The notes beneath the pieces are model-generated. The model saw only the letters and a program-made list of their open reading frames with translations, did no database searches and was not told where the DNA came from. Shown piece after piece: positions 1 to 11,936 of a stretch of DNA of 64,000 nucleotides (positions are counted from its first letter, which is position 1; each line of letters starts with the position of its first letter). This DNA comes from Undaria pinnatifida. Its lineage: Eukaryota; Sar; Phaeophyceae; Laminariales; Alariaceae. The stretch is taken from assembly GCA_012845835.1 (NCBI GenBank), contig JABAKD010000010.1, positions 12,361,973 to 12,425,972 on the forward strand, in the 5' to 3' direction. The translations under genes and the position numbers were made by a program.

Positions 1-2240
1 CGAAAGTAAATCGATATCGATTTCGGTTCTTTTTTTTCCAAGCGGTTTAACTATGTCGTCTCTGCAGCCGTTTGCTCGTCATCTGCCAAGGTGTTCGGAA
101 AGACAAGAGAGTGCCGGCGAGCTACGGGACTAGCTCGACAAGGACGTTACCCGCGAAGCTTCCCGCCTGTCCAGGGCCGGAGTTTCGGCGGGACCCAAAA
201 GGTGTGTCCCTGCGCCGGTCGCGTCTAGTGGCGTGCAGCCAAAAAGTTTAGGGTAACTGATACCAGTGACTACTTCTGCATGTGCTCTGTACCCCGCAGA
301 AAACAGATTCCATCAAAACGGATGGCCGCGGGTGTATGCTGTAAGCTCCTTCTCCTATAAGACGCGCCGCGGGGATTTGTGAGTGGATCCCAACGAACAC
401 AGTCGCTACCTCTCTTCGGGTCCGTCGCGCTCCCCCCAGCCAAAAACACGAACGATTTTTTTTTCCCGCATCGCGCTGCACCCGCACCGCCGGTGCCGCC
501 TGCATGTTTCATTGCGACTGGCCGATGTACGGCATGCTAGAGGACGCTGCGGGAAGCGCTCGACAGAGTGTTCGAAACGGTAGAACACCCCACCCTAGTC
601 CCTTTCGCTTGAAAATGCGGCGTTTTAATCCGATCTCCCTTGGTTTTGTCCCATGGGGGGGGGGCTAACTGTAACGAAAGAAAACGGCACAGCAGCAGTG
701 CCACACCAGACTCCACGTCTACGTGAAACACAAACAAGCAACAAATAATGGGATTAGGTTTTACTGTACAAAAGAAATCAATATATATATATATCGTTTG
801 CTTTCTATGTGGTTGTGTACGACCCCCCCCCCCCCCCGCTGTGTCGAAAAGAGAAGTGTGATACCGTGTGTTTTTGTTGTGTGTAACTCCTGGGGTGAGC
901 CAACCGTGTCAACATCCTTCCTACTTTGCCTGTCATTGGCGACCCGACCCGACCCCTGACTCACTTTCTATGCGCCAACCCCCACGCCATGAATCGCATA
1001 ACCTTTTTGGCAGCCTCCTTGTTATGGTGAGTCCCCAGCTGCTTGTTCTGCGCGAACGAGCGACATGTCCCATACCCCATGCCCCGCCCCCCCAACCCCC
1101 GGAGTTGACACACAACCGCAAGAGGAGCGATACGATAGGAGTCGGTCGTCAACGGGAAGGCATGCGTTTTTATGGGAACGGTACGAGAAGAGTTGGCTGT
1201 CGTAGCGAACGCATGGTTCTTAACGGGAGTGGCACAAGAGGGGTTGATTGTTATAGCGAATACATGGAGTTTTCATAGGAATAGGAGAGGCGGATTTCCC
1301 GTGGCCGTATCTAATACGTCGTCGTCGAAAGGCATTTGTTTTTTTTTGTCCTGACGCGTTGGGGTGCGTGATTATCGGGCCTGTAACGCGTGGCCTTGTT
1401 GTGAATGTATCGTGTGAAATGCCGCAGAGTCAGTGCAAGCGGATGTCGGGATGTTTCTTGATGCGTTTAGTTGAAAATTAAAACCAGAACCAAAACAAAA
1501 AATGCATACAGAACAAAAAAAAGAAAACGGGGAGAACATGACAGTGCCCCACGCCGGGATAAGGAAAAACGCGCTTTAAGATTGGTTGCCGTACCGGCCC
1601 AAGGCTACGGGGGGGGGGGGGGGGGGGGGCGCACTGATTTTTCGCCTGATTTAGTATTTTGACCACTGGCCACGCATCCCTTTCGAGACGAAGCACCGTT
1701 CCTACTTACTGCTAATAGAAACACCGCTAACATTTGGGTGCTACGTACGTTTCTTCGGTACAAAACATGCACATTTTTTGCTAATCTCATCTCCTTCCTC
1801 TTTGGCTGTCTGTGGCCACCATCTATCTCCTAGCGTAGCGATCGTTTTCTCGCTACTAACTGATGCACCAAGACTTCTCCATGTCGCATCCGTCCGTGTC
1901 CCTCACCTCCTTTTCTAAGGCATTCCCGTTCCTCTCTAAGGTGACGATAGGGGGAACATGTTCGTATGCGGATGCGGTTCCCGCGATGGGTCACAGCTAC
2001 CATCATAAGCTTTTACGTTCTTCGATTTTGCGACACACACTCGCCGCCATGGGCTTTTTCAGTTGTCGCTGCGCCAGCTAAAGGTGTATCTTTCTGAGCC
2101 CGGTTTTGATCAAGGCACAGAGACACTCACGCGTGTGGCGTGCATGCTCGGGAGTGGAAATCGCGGTGCCCCCTCACACCCCCTACCCGGTGTTTCCGTG
2201 CTCTGTAGTACCGCCAGACCACGGTAGCGTCGTTGTACTG
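1..2240. other. Intergenic, no gene recognised
   Basis: No open frame here has convincing coding character. Frames up to about 136 codons exist but contain no recognisable domain and overlap homopolymer tracts (a C run near 823-838 and a G run near 1,611-1,629). No RNA gene or strong repeat was recognised. Confidence 0.6.
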
Positions 2241-2251
2241 ACGTATGCCAT

Positions 2252-2505
2252 GATAGAGGTATACCTTTTTTTGGCGAATTTTTTTCTGAGTGACGGGGTT
2301 CAACCCGAAATCGTTAGAAAAAACGCCATTTCCTTTTTGTAGGGGGGGGGGGGGAGCGTGATTCTCGCCGTGTACCTAGGCCATGAGATTTTCCTTCCGG
2401 TAGCACTTTCATGTCTCCAAATCAGTTTTTGGGAGAGAGGTCTTTAAGCTCCGAAAGTGAGGGGTAGTGTTGAGAAAAAAAAGTGGTGCACCTATCATCG
2501 TAAGC
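2252..2505 (+). repeat. Dispersed ~250-bp repeat, copy 1
   Basis: This segment begins near GAGGTATACC and ends with AAAAGTGGTGCACCT. It is matched in reverse orientation at 3,605-3,850 and in the same orientation at 33,612-33,845, with a partial copy at 3,350-3,490. Shared blocks include AACCCGAAATCGT, a GGCCATG(A/G)GA block, CAG(A/T)TTTTTGGGAGAG and CTCCGAAAGTGAG. No coding capacity was seen. The family is not recognised; it could be a non-autonomous transposon. Confidence 0.7.
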
Positions 2506-3349
2506 ACGCGTCTATTCCCTTTTCGGACTGCGCTGGAGTTGCGCTTACACCTTTCAGATATGGCGGTCACACAGAGCTTCTGTATTTCTAATCCCTTTCA
2601 GCCTCGAGGTAGAGTTGCCTTAATACCTTCAGATCACGATAGCGCTGAAGGTCTTGCATCATGTCGTCGTTGCACGCCCAGCACACCCATTGAGGTCGCG
2701 ACTCGAATCTGCGACCCTTCAAGCCCTGCGAGGGGAGGCGTATGTTCGTCAAGGTTGGGGAGGAGAAGGAGGTAGCGCAGAGTCATGCTCGGTTTGTACG
2801 TTGCTAGTTGGACTAACCCTTACGGCTACTGCAAAAAACGCCCCCCTAATTCCAAGTAAATTTTCCCAAAAAACAAGGGTGCAGGGCTCAAGAGGTTAAA
2901 TTGCGTCTCCGATGGACGCCGTTTCTTGTAACCCTTGCGCGTAATACTGGAAAATACGTACACACACTAGTTCCGAGTGTTTTGTCCCCAGATAACGTGG
3001 GTGTGGTAGCCCTGAAGGAGGTACTCAAGGAAACCGGAAAAAAAAACGTGGATTATTTTTTTGTTTCACTTCACGCCCAGTCTCGTTTGATGCAAATAAC
3101 AAGCGTTTAACTTTATTATTTTCCAAACTAAGTATGCACCGCCGTATGCCGACCGTAAAAAGTTTATTCTTGTGCGCCCACCCATGGTTCACGACTTACA
3201 ACGCCACCAATCTCAAGTACTGTCCCACACTACCCCCCCCCCCCCCAAAAGGCGGGCACAGTCCTACAAGAGATCAGCTTTGCTGTCGATGTCTTAGACC
3301 AACGCTAAAGGCGTTAATGGTGGGGGGGGGGGACGGTTAGGGTTCAGAT

Positions 3350-3490
3350 ATGTGCTAATTGTTACCCCTAGACGGGGTGCTACGGTAGACATATTAAGGT
3401 ATACCGATTTTTGGCCAAAAACGTTTTTTGAATGACTATGCTCCTTAACCCTCAAATCGTCAGAATGTCATCCTTGTTCTTGCACCATGT
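3350..3490 (+). repeat. Dispersed repeat, partial copy
   Basis: This holds only the first part of the ~250-bp repeat (AGGTATACCGATTTTTGGCC followed by CCTCAAATCGTCAGAATG). It lies just left of the full inverted copy and ends near an A/T-rich simple tract around 3,490-3,540. Confidence 0.6.
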
Positions 3491-3604
3491 TTTTTTTTTT
3501 TATATACATATATAGGTCATCGTTTTTTTTTTTTTACCGGGTTGCCCCCCGAAAAAACGTTTTTCTTTTGGCGGGGGTGAGGTATGGACACGTGCTAAGA
3601 CAGA

Positions 3605-3850
3605 GGTGCACCACTTTTTTTTCTTAATACTACCTCTCACTTTCGGAGCTCAAGGCCTCTCCCAAAAAACTGATCTCGAGAAAAATAAACTGCTACAGGA
3701 TGAAACGTCCCATGGCCTGGGTATGTATATATGCAACGAGAATCACGCAAAAAAATGGCCTACGATATTTCCGACGATTTCGGGTTGAGGAGGCCCCGTC
3801 ACTCGGGAAACGGTTTTAGCCAAAAAACGGTATACCTTGATACCTCTATG
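3605..3850 (-). repeat. Dispersed ~250-bp repeat, inverted copy
   Basis: Read on the minus strand this follows copy 1 (2,252-2,505) along its whole length, including GTGACGGGG, CCCGAAATCGTCGGAA and the terminal AAAAAAGTGGTGCACCT. The pair therefore forms an imperfect inverted repeat with a ~1.1-kb spacer. Confidence 0.7.
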
Positions 3851-4386
3851 GAGCTCCTCAAGTGAAGTGAACAATGAGCCTCCAATACAAAAGGGTTTGG
3901 TGCACCTCTGTCCACCGCAGCATTTGCCCCTATTTCCTGTGTTACCTTGGTACCCCTGTTGCCTTTTTTTAGGTTTTCGCAGTAAGTGTACCGCCGCCAT
4001 GAAAAGCTCGGTTTGCCTCGCTACGCCAAGAATGGAAATCTTATTCAGGGGGTATTATTGCCCATACTTTTGAAAAATCTGTTTTTTCAGGGCGAGGTCG
4101 TACACGCAGAGGCACTCTCGCGCGAGTGGCCTATACCACTCAATACCAAGAAATGGGCGTACCCCCCCCCCAAACTGTCACAGCCTTGGTCCCTAGCTTG
4201 CCTGGTTGCCTACAACTTGTTTCGCCCTTCGGAGGAGCCCCTTGCGTGACCTCGACGGGTCCAAGTCCCGGCACCAGTTGTGGACCACGACGTTGCAGTG
4301 GAGACAGGTGGTGATGCTTGTCGTTGCGGGCAGGCTACACCTTTTAGCGAATCAAGCGGGAGGAGACCATTAGCTAGCACGAAAGA

Positions 4387-4690
4387 GTGGGTGGGTAGGT
4401 GGGTGGGTGGGTGGGTGGGTGAGTCGGTGGGTGGATGGGTGGGTGGGTGTGGGTAGATGGGTAGGCGGGTGCGTGGGTGGGTGGGTGGGTAGGTGGGTGC
4501 GCGAGTGGGTGGGTGGGTGGGTGTGTGGGTGGGTGGGTAGGTGGGTAGGTGGGTGGGCAGGTGGATGGGTGGGGGGGTACGTGAGTGGGTGGATGGGTGT
4601 GGGTAGGTGGGTAGGTAGGTGGGTGGGTGGGTGGGTGGGCGGGTGGATGGATGGGGGGGTGAGTGGGTGGGTACGGGGGGGGGGGGGGCT
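4387..4690 (+). repeat. Degenerate (GGGT)n microsatellite
   Basis: About 300 bp of GGGT/GGGTA units with scattered substitutions, ending in a G run. It keeps both strands open in several frames (Thr/Pro/His-rich on the minus strand, Gly/Trp/Val-rich on the plus strand). Those frames reflect the repeat and are not called as genes. Confidence 0.9.
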
Positions 4691-5559
4691 GGTGGGCTTG
4701 CGAATGGTCTGCGAGTGACCCCAGTGTGTGAATCACGCACTCTTTTCAGGAACGGAAGACGTACCAAGCTTCCTCGTGGTCATTTTGCGCCTGTCTGTGG
4801 TGTTCTGAGAGCATTTATGTGGGCTACCCGTGTTGAAACTGGCACTGTTTATCCGCACGTTCCATCTTCGCCATATAGTTTGCAATCGCTTGATGATGCA
4901 GTTGATGATACCCTACGCAGACTGTTATCATTGCGCACAAGCACGTAGCCCGAAGACCCCACCGCGGAGTACTACCAGCCCGGCCAATGCCAATGCCGAC
5001 GACGGTGGGCAGAGCACGCGATGGCTACGACCGTATGCAGTGCATCTCCAGGACATGTTAACGAACAAAGCAACAAACGGCAATAATATGCAACATGCCT
5101 GTCGATCGACTACTAACATATCTGGTGGAGACACACCGGAAGCGTTTCGAGTGGCCACCACAGTTTTGGAGGACCGCAGAATAAACGAACAGAACAGCAG
5201 CAGCCCCTTACCCTTCACATAGAAGGCTCCGAAGCCAATCACGCTCGAACAGGCCAGGGGCGGACGGCGGGTGGAGTGCGTTCAGCGTGCGACCAGCGAA
5301 AGCTCTCGCCACGTTGTCTAGTCCTCGGGCCGGATCCCTCGCTCTGCCTTGCTGTTGCTGCTGCGATTCCAAAGCCTGGAGCTGCCTGGCCTATACCGGC
5401 GCCACACGTTCGCAATGTTAGGAGCATTACTTATGTGCTGCTGGCCGTGAGAAACAAAAACGTCAGTGGGCGGTTTAGTTTGGCCGTCAAAGCTTCTTCA
5501 CGCTTAGTCTACTATAATATGCCCGTTTGAAATCCAATCTGTTGGGCTACACTAGTCAC
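4691..5559. other. Intergenic, no gene recognised
   Basis: Unique-looking sequence. Overlapping frames of 84-130 codons are present on both strands, without a domain, splice-site support or codon bias that would favour one of them. Confidence 0.5.
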
Positions 5560-5880
5560 GTGACTCAAGTAGCTCAACAGGTAGGGTTTCTAAGTAACAA
5601 ATTATACAGTTTAGGGTTCGAGAATGATCTCGTCAGCGTTGATCCCCGGAGCCCTCCCCTTGCCACGAGCTGTATTGGGATATCAAGAAGCTTTCGAGCC
5701 TTTTTCAACGGAGAAAACGTGTCATCACGCGAGGACTAGCACCCACGCATGACATGTTCCGAAGCAAACGATCTATACCCACCAAGAGCTACTCTGGCTA
5801 CGTGACCGAAGTAGCTCAACGGGCAGAGCATCTAGCCAACGTATTGTACTAACTTTAGCGTAGGAAAGTCTTCGACGTCT
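5560..5880 (+). repeat. tRNA-like 5' halves, two copies
   Basis: Two segments, at 5,560-5,640 and 5,800-5,880, start with GTGAC(T/C)(C/G)AAGTAGCTCAAC. This resembles a tRNA acceptor and D-arm with an internal A box. The first also has a B-box-like GGGTTCGAGAA at 5,613-5,623; the second lacks a clear B box. Neither folds obviously into a full cloverleaf by eye, so I read them as tRNA-derived repeat heads and not as functional tRNA genes. Three related copies lie inverted at 6,700-6,882. Confidence 0.55.
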
Positions 5881-6699
5881 GTCCGTCAACGCTGTTCGTC
5901 AAAGAGCAAGATTGCCGCCAACGGACAAATTCGGTGATAAACGTGGTCGAAACGGTTTGACATATTCCTCAAGGCATGGATTGCACCGCACATACAACGG
6001 CCCGACACCCATCATAGATCGTAGCGGAAATTCTACCACAGCCCACAAAGTTTTTCGAGCGGAAAAGGGACGCGAACGCCGCGGAAGTGAGCACGGCGTG
6101 CTCCAAAAGAGGCGGGCGGCACCATCTCAAGGCGGCACCATGGCACCTTCCCTGGCTTGATACTTTTCGATGGATATATTAAGGTGTTGTGCGAGATACC
6201 ATATGAATTTTGGTGGGATTAAAACCTATGAAACCCACCAACGAATGTCACACGCAAGACCAACCCAACCCAGGAAAAGTTAGGTTAGAAACGCCATTTC
6301 GGCGCTTGTTTCCCCATAGCCCTACCTATTTTGTCTTGGGTTGGGTTGGCGTTGGGGTACGGTGTTTGTGGATTTCTTATGTTTCCCTGCCTAACCAAAT
6401 TTGGCATCTCGCAAACACTTCTAACCCATTTTCGTCTCACTTGCTTGGGCAGTAACACTCTGAATAATGTGCGATCGACTTGTCCCCGACTTGTTAGCAA
6501 TCGATGAGTAAGGGTCAGGGTTAATGTTAATGTTGGTAGAGCTCTGTTGTACGCACGACGCGTCCCAGACATGTTGGCAGTGGATGGCTTTGTTAAGAGC
6601 TTTCGGGTGTTCTGCTCTCGCCGGGCGGTGGCAGAGTTATAATGTGCACGCAGCGTGCTTCTGGTTCAAGAAATGAGTGAGATCGCTCATCCCCATTTG

Positions 6700-6882
6700 T
6701 CAGCTAGAAGCTCTACGCGCTGAGCTACTTCGGCCACAGATTGGATGCTTGCGTCGAGCCCCCAATGTCTAATTTTTGTTAGCTAGAAAGCTCTAGCAGC
6801 TGCGCTACTTCAGTGACAGACTGGATGCTACATATTTTGTTGGGTAGAAGCTCTACCCGCTGAGCTACTTGAGTCACAAACA
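6700..6882 (-). repeat. tRNA-like 5' halves, three tandem inverted copies
   Basis: On the minus strand, segments at about 6,841-6,880, 6,779-6,825 and 6,700-6,745 each read close to GAAGTAGCTCAGCGGGTAGA followed by GCTTCTAGCTAAC. The spacing is about 60-80 bp. Two are flanked by the same (T/C)TGGATGCT block, which supports local tandem duplication. They belong with the plus-strand copies at 5,560-5,880. Confidence 0.55.
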
Positions 6883-7007
6883 CCTTTAAAAAAATGTTCG
6901 GTACCAGATGTGATTCAGGATGCATCCCACATCATGCAGAAATCATACAGGCATCACGCAAAGAGCAAATACAAAAATAGGCGGTCGCACCGTCCGTCAT
7001 CCCTCAC

Positions 7008-7145
7008 CGCAACTTTCGCGGGGTGGGTCTCCTGCTTCTCGATGTACATGTCCTTCCAATATCCTTGCGGCCGGTTGGACCTTCCGGCCAGGATGGCGCT
7101 CAGAGGGGGCAGCGTGGCGGCCAAGGGGGTGGAGGTAATCCGCAC
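7008..7145 (-). CDS. Orphan protein-coding exon, unidentified gene
   Basis: On the minus strand an exon-like 138-bp segment is bounded by a CGGCGTCAG acceptor and a strong GCG|GTGAGG donor. It is open in phase 0 at both ends and encodes 46 residues (begins VRITSTPLAATLPPLSAILA, contains RPQGYWKDMYIEKQ, ends HPAKVA). The same frame stays open upstream to about 7,358 (including PEGYTTLHPHIRMCVDTSRR), so the true exon may be longer. I do not recognise the family and found no convincing neighbouring exons. It may be an internal exon of a gene with very long introns, or a stranded gene fragment. Confidence 0.45.
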
Positions 7146-7379
7146 CTGACGCCGGGAGGTGTCAACGCACATACGTATGTGAGGGTGTAAGGTGGTATAG
7201 CCCTCGGGACCGACTACTGCTAAGCAGGGTGCCTCCAGGGTGTCTCCAGCTCCGTGCGGATCACTCACGCGAAGGTTTATTTGGATGTTGTATCTCTTGT
7301 ATTTATTCTTGATATCCGCGTTATGCCTTCTGACAAGAATATAGCAGATGTATCTCATTGAGGCAGGCGATATCGCCTG

Positions 7380-7935
7380 CCAGGAACGAGAGGATACTTG
7401 CTATACATAATAACGACGCAACGGGGGAGAGGGGATACCATTACACTAGCCCACCCTGAAGAGCTGTATATTATGCAGATTCATACAACGACCAGGTGAA
7501 ACTAAATCTACCAGGAGAATTTAGAGAATGGATCGAAGATGCGACGGTTCACAATCCACCCTCGCACCTCTAAGTTTCGATGAAGAAGCCAGTTGGACAG
7601 GTGCACAAGGAAGCAGGCACCAAACGTCCGACAAAACGGTGCATAAAAGCCACTGGAACGAGTATAATGCGAAGCAGACTCGAGCGTCTGAGTATACCGG
7701 TACGTTCAAGCCAAATGAGCAAGCTAGAATCACCGGAATCTGAAAAAGAACTGTATTTGGGGAATCGGTGTCGCTCGTATAACTAGCCAGTATTGCTAGT
7801 CAGGTGAAATAACGTATGCTGCCGAAGATCCAGATACATGTAGCAAAACCCTGCTACCCGACCCAAAGCGAAGGCGCAAAGCACTTCGAACCGAGGCAAT
7901 CCACGGAGAGGGGATACCACAACACATCAAGTGTC
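7380..7935. mobile_element. Possible LTR-element remnant
   Basis: The segment after 7,440 (TAGCCCACCCTGA, then GCAGAT and CATACAACGAC) resembles the sequence directly downstream of the left LTR of the element at 11,520-14,254. The junction GAGAGGGGATACCATTACA recurs as GAGAGGGGATACCACAACA near 7,907. This suggests a short fossil of a related LTR retrotransposon. It is broken and its limits are uncertain. Confidence 0.3.
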
Positions 7936-8125
7936 CGTGCTAGTTCTTCCCCCTACAATACAACCTCTCTTTGTGGTCACAAAAAAGGACGCCATCTGGT
8001 TGGCTGGGTGCATCGGTTCGAGGCCTGTTACTATTACCGTACCAAACGAATGCCTGTAAAGTATGCTGGTACTCCGCACTGTAGTAAGTTTTGGGTGAAT
8101 CCCTTTAATATGATGCAGAAAGTGC

Positions 8126-8156
<31 letters not shown>

Positions 8157-8917
8157 GCTGCTCAGAGCGTTTCATTCCAGTCTTGCCGTGTGGGTAGAGA
8201 GGGTGGGTGAAACGATCAGCAGAGCACTGGGTCTCATGCTACGGCGAGCCGTGGCCGTCGCGCGCTGAGCGCTGCCGACAAGCCCGAGGTCGTTTCGGGT
8301 GATCAAGCCGGACTTGCTGCCGGCTTTGATAATTTAAAATGCGATTCTGGCAGCCGATTGGTTGGCCAAGTCCATGCCAGAGGCCCCTCAGACAGAGTTC
8401 CTTGGACTTGGATGCACTGTATGTATGTGTTTCACACAATGTACACAGAGACAAACCATCAGATGATGCCTATCCGAGTACGAATTATAGCGATGAGAGC
8501 CCACCCCCCACCACAGCTCGTAGTCGAGTAACGGTCGGGGCGGACCATAGCCTGAAGTCTCGCGGGACTGATCTTGTTCTCCTTACGGTTGGAGCGCAAC
8601 GACGCGCAGCTTCTGATGAAAATACATGAGGTAGCGCCGGATTTGGTTTCCTTCGGTTCGGCAAATCTCACTTGAAGTTAGTGCGGTACATACTGACAAT
8701 GCTATGACCCCTCTAATTCCACGTGCCATTTGTCTTGAGGGTCCTATTCATAGTACGCTTTCCCATGAACGCCCCCTTTTTCGAGTGTGAGTGACTTTAC
8801 TGGTAGTACGTTCCCCTTCCCGAGATCGACCCCCAGCTCCGCGAATCCTCGGCCTGAAGCGCTCGTCGCCTCAAGCGCCAAGCCACCGCAGAAGCTGCTG
8901 CAATTCCTGCTGCTGTT
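7936..8917. other. Intergenic, no gene recognised
   Basis: It contains a short (TCTG)n tract at 8,127-8,156. Open frames of 70-150 codons overlap on both strands with no recognisable product. Confidence 0.5.
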
Positions 8918-11230
8918 GTGAGCGAAGTTACGGTTGTGGATGAGCCTGCTGCCGCTGTTACGAGCTCAGATGATTTCGCGGCCGCATCCCACAGTGCTGC
9001 TGCTACTACCGCGAGTGCCGGCTCCCTTGAGACTAAGTTTCATTACGTTGCTCCGGCTTTAGGTGACGTTTCCCTTGCAACTGCGCGCTGTACTAACCTT
9101 GCTGTTGCGGGCACAGACGCGCTCGCGACGGGACCCACAGCAATGCTGCTGTGGCTGTGCGTGCCTCCACCCCAGAGACTGCGTCTCCCCCTATTGCAGT
9201 TGCGGATGCGACTGCCGTTGCGCCCGGACCTGCCACTGCTGTCGCGAGCACAGAGGCCTTCGCGGCCGGGCCCCGCCGTGCTACTGCTGCAGTTATGCAT
9301 GCCGCCGCCCTGGAGTCTATATCTTGTACTACTGCTGCCGCCGCGAACGCTCTGTCCTCGAGATTGAGCACCACGCTTACTACCACTGCTGCCGCGGCAC
9401 GTACAGCTGTCTTTGAGACAGAGCACCTCGCCGCTACTGTTATGGCAAGCACTGCTGATGTTCAGACTGACCCCAACACTGCAGGAATTGGGCTTACCGC
9501 TATTTTTGAGACTGGGCCTAGCGATTTTACTGCTGCTCGGCCTCGCTCATCATCGTGCTCTCTCCATCCTCCTCTTTCCGCCGTGATCCCTGCCCTAGCG
9601 CCTGAGCAGCGCGCCGCTACAACCACGATGTCGTCGGATTCGGATGATTATGACCGTGCGGACAGGCGCGGCAGGCGCCGCCCCTTTCGACACCAGCAAT
9701 TGGAGGATGAGGCGAGCGTCGGGCCTTCTCACCACGGGGAGATGGGCTGCTCTCCCAGGTGATTGGATATTTGCGGCTCGAGGAATAGGAGTCCTTTGGA
9801 CCGGACCCCGGGGATCGCGACGGTGTTTGACCCAGCCGTCCCAGCCTGCGTGCCCGCCCTTCCGGGACCTGTGGCCCTTCCTCCAGGTATCCTTTCTGAG
9901 GAGGTCTGGGCCTTGCCCGATGATGCCCGCAACTGCTTCGGGCTCTCTAACGGATTGGGGGCTGTAAAAGAGGTGGTGTACACTAATGATGTTCAGGAAG
10001 CTTCCCTTCGGCGCGAGTAGGTGGCGCACAGTTGCGAGGCGGCCGTGCAAGCCGCCCAGTACACTCTCCGTGAGGTTGAATCCTCCTGCGCGTCTGTAGA
10101 GCTGCAGGGAAATACTGACGCGCAGGACAAGAGCTAGTTCCTGTGTGACTGGCACCAGCAAGAAAAAGCTAGGCTCAGTGAGGAGGCGGCTGCGGCCGTG
10201 GCAAAGGAAAGGGCAGCAGTGGCCCCTCTTCTCGAGATAAAAACGCGGTAGAAGTTGTAAACAAACACCGACGGGCTGGGAGTGCTTCTGTCGCTCCGGT
10301 AGCACAGTCCCCTCGTTTTTCGGGTACTCCTACCGCTGTTGCTGCTGGAGCGCCCTGCCGCTACGGCCGCGGGGAACCCGAATTTTTCGGGTGCTCATAT
10401 CGTTGTTGCCGCGGAAGCCTCCTCTACAGCCGCCGGAACCCACCCCCGGTAACATCGCGGGGGTTCCGTGTTTTTCGGATGTTGCTATCGCTGTTTCCGC
10501 GGGAGCCCCCACTACGGCGGCGGGGGGTGTTTTCTTTTGGGGCGCTGCTACTGCTGTAGGGCCCCTGCCAGGGGCGCTGGGGCCCCCTCCGCCGCTGCGG
10601 CCTCGTAGGCCATGCAATTGCTGGCCGCTCCTCCCGCTGTAACCGCCAAAGCCCCGCTAGCGACAGCTAGAACCCACCCTACCGCTGTGGCAGCGGGGAC
10701 CAGGCCCGTTTTGGGTGATCCTGCCGCCTCGGCCGCAAGAGACGAACATGTTCCTTCCACTGTGGCCGGCGGATCTGAAGACGAGTACAAAATCCCGAAA
10801 GACGGCGTCTTCATGCATGGTAGCGTCGAGTGCGTGGCAGCCGAACCTCGCTCAATATTTTTGAATGACACAGCGGCGAAGGTTGTTTGATGCGGCAACC
10901 GCCGTGCCCCACCGTCTGCGGGAACCGCTGCTGTCAGTCCGCCTCGCGATGGAGCAAACTGGTTCCGCAACCTACTTCACCGAAGAAAACAGGTCGTGGA
11001 CGCCTTTTGTGACTCTCTTCGGCACGCTCACGCGTCCGCGACAATCCGTGGGCTGTGGCCGACCCGGACGCGGTAAACCAAGCGCATGAGTCAAGAAAAA
11101 ACTCGCAACCGCACTCGTGACGGCGGTGGCGGCCGCGGCGATGTGCGAGACCGTCATGGAGATGGCGAGGACTGCGACCGTCGCGGTAGCGGCTCTGGGC
11201 GAAACAACCGCGGCGGTGAGTCGGGCCATA
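8918..11230 (+). pseudogene. Degenerate alanine-rich coding-like tract
   Basis: Plus-strand frames are very rich in Ala, Thr and Pro. Successive open segments lie at 8,918-9,367, 9,151-9,762, 10,391-10,642 and 10,612-10,890 in changing frames. A charged stretch (SSDSDDYDRADRRGRRR) lies near 9,635-9,690, and possible coiled-coil remnants (AQYTLREVESS, EKARLSEEAAAAVAKERAAV) near 10,050-10,240. A loose ~75-bp repeat with TTTTTCGG blocks spans 10,315-10,545. No continuous frame survives. It may be a decayed low-complexity host gene or the internal part of an old mobile element; the sequence does not decide. Confidence 0.35.
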
Positions 11231-11519
11231 TAAATTAATACCCCTTAGTAACTACGATCGGAAGTGTAAGGACCGTTTGGAATCTACGTTTGTGCCTCAA
11301 TGGGCTGTACATTTTCGTTCGCAGTGGCGCTTCACGGAACATTACCATCAGCATTACTACGCCCCACTCCATCACTTTGGGCTACGCACGTCTGGCGCCA
11401 CGGGTGGAGCTGCGGCCATGCCCATAGTGATATACTTCCGCTTTTGAGGGAGGTGATACACTAAGCAACAGTTTCACGGTTCGATGCTTGTCGGGCAACT
11501 TGCACCCTTGCCCTCGACT

Positions 11520-11936
11520 GATGCTGCAAAAACAGAAACATCGAAAGTCACGTGGCGTATGCGCGTTTGCTCCGCTCGGGAAAGTGTTTGCTCTTTGCAG
11601 TGAGCGACTGTGAAAGGTGTTGCGCGGGGACGCAGGGCGTCGGTTCTGCGTAGGTTGCCTATGTTCCTGGCTCATGACGTCTCAGGTATCCTCCATTCGT
11701 CGTTCATTGCTCAAAACATCGCGCAAGACCAGATACTGTACGCTATGGAAAACACGCACGCACTGATCCGGGGTGAGATGCTTGCACTATGAAAGCATCG
11801 ACAGTATCTGGGAAGCATCTAACTAAGAGAGCCATGACGCTATGACATGACACACCAGATAGTTCATCAAAGAGATTCGACATCGTATCACGTCTTATCT
11901 ATAGCCTTTATATCTATGGAGAGCACTCCATAACTT
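11520..11936. repeat. Left LTR of the fossil element
   Basis: Left member of the direct-repeat pair. The outer boundary is approximate because similarity to the right copy fades before about 11,600. The sequence just after its end (TTAGCCCACCCTGA) is where a primer-binding site would be expected. Confidence 0.55.

Noticed and set aside
4210-4767. 185-codon minus-strand Thr/Pro/His-rich open frame
   Set aside because: Produced by the GGGT microsatellite; both strands are open in several frames.
5560-6882. Functional tRNA genes
   Set aside because: Only the 5' half with the A box is clear. B boxes are weak or missing, no acceptor stems pair by eye, and copies are tandem.
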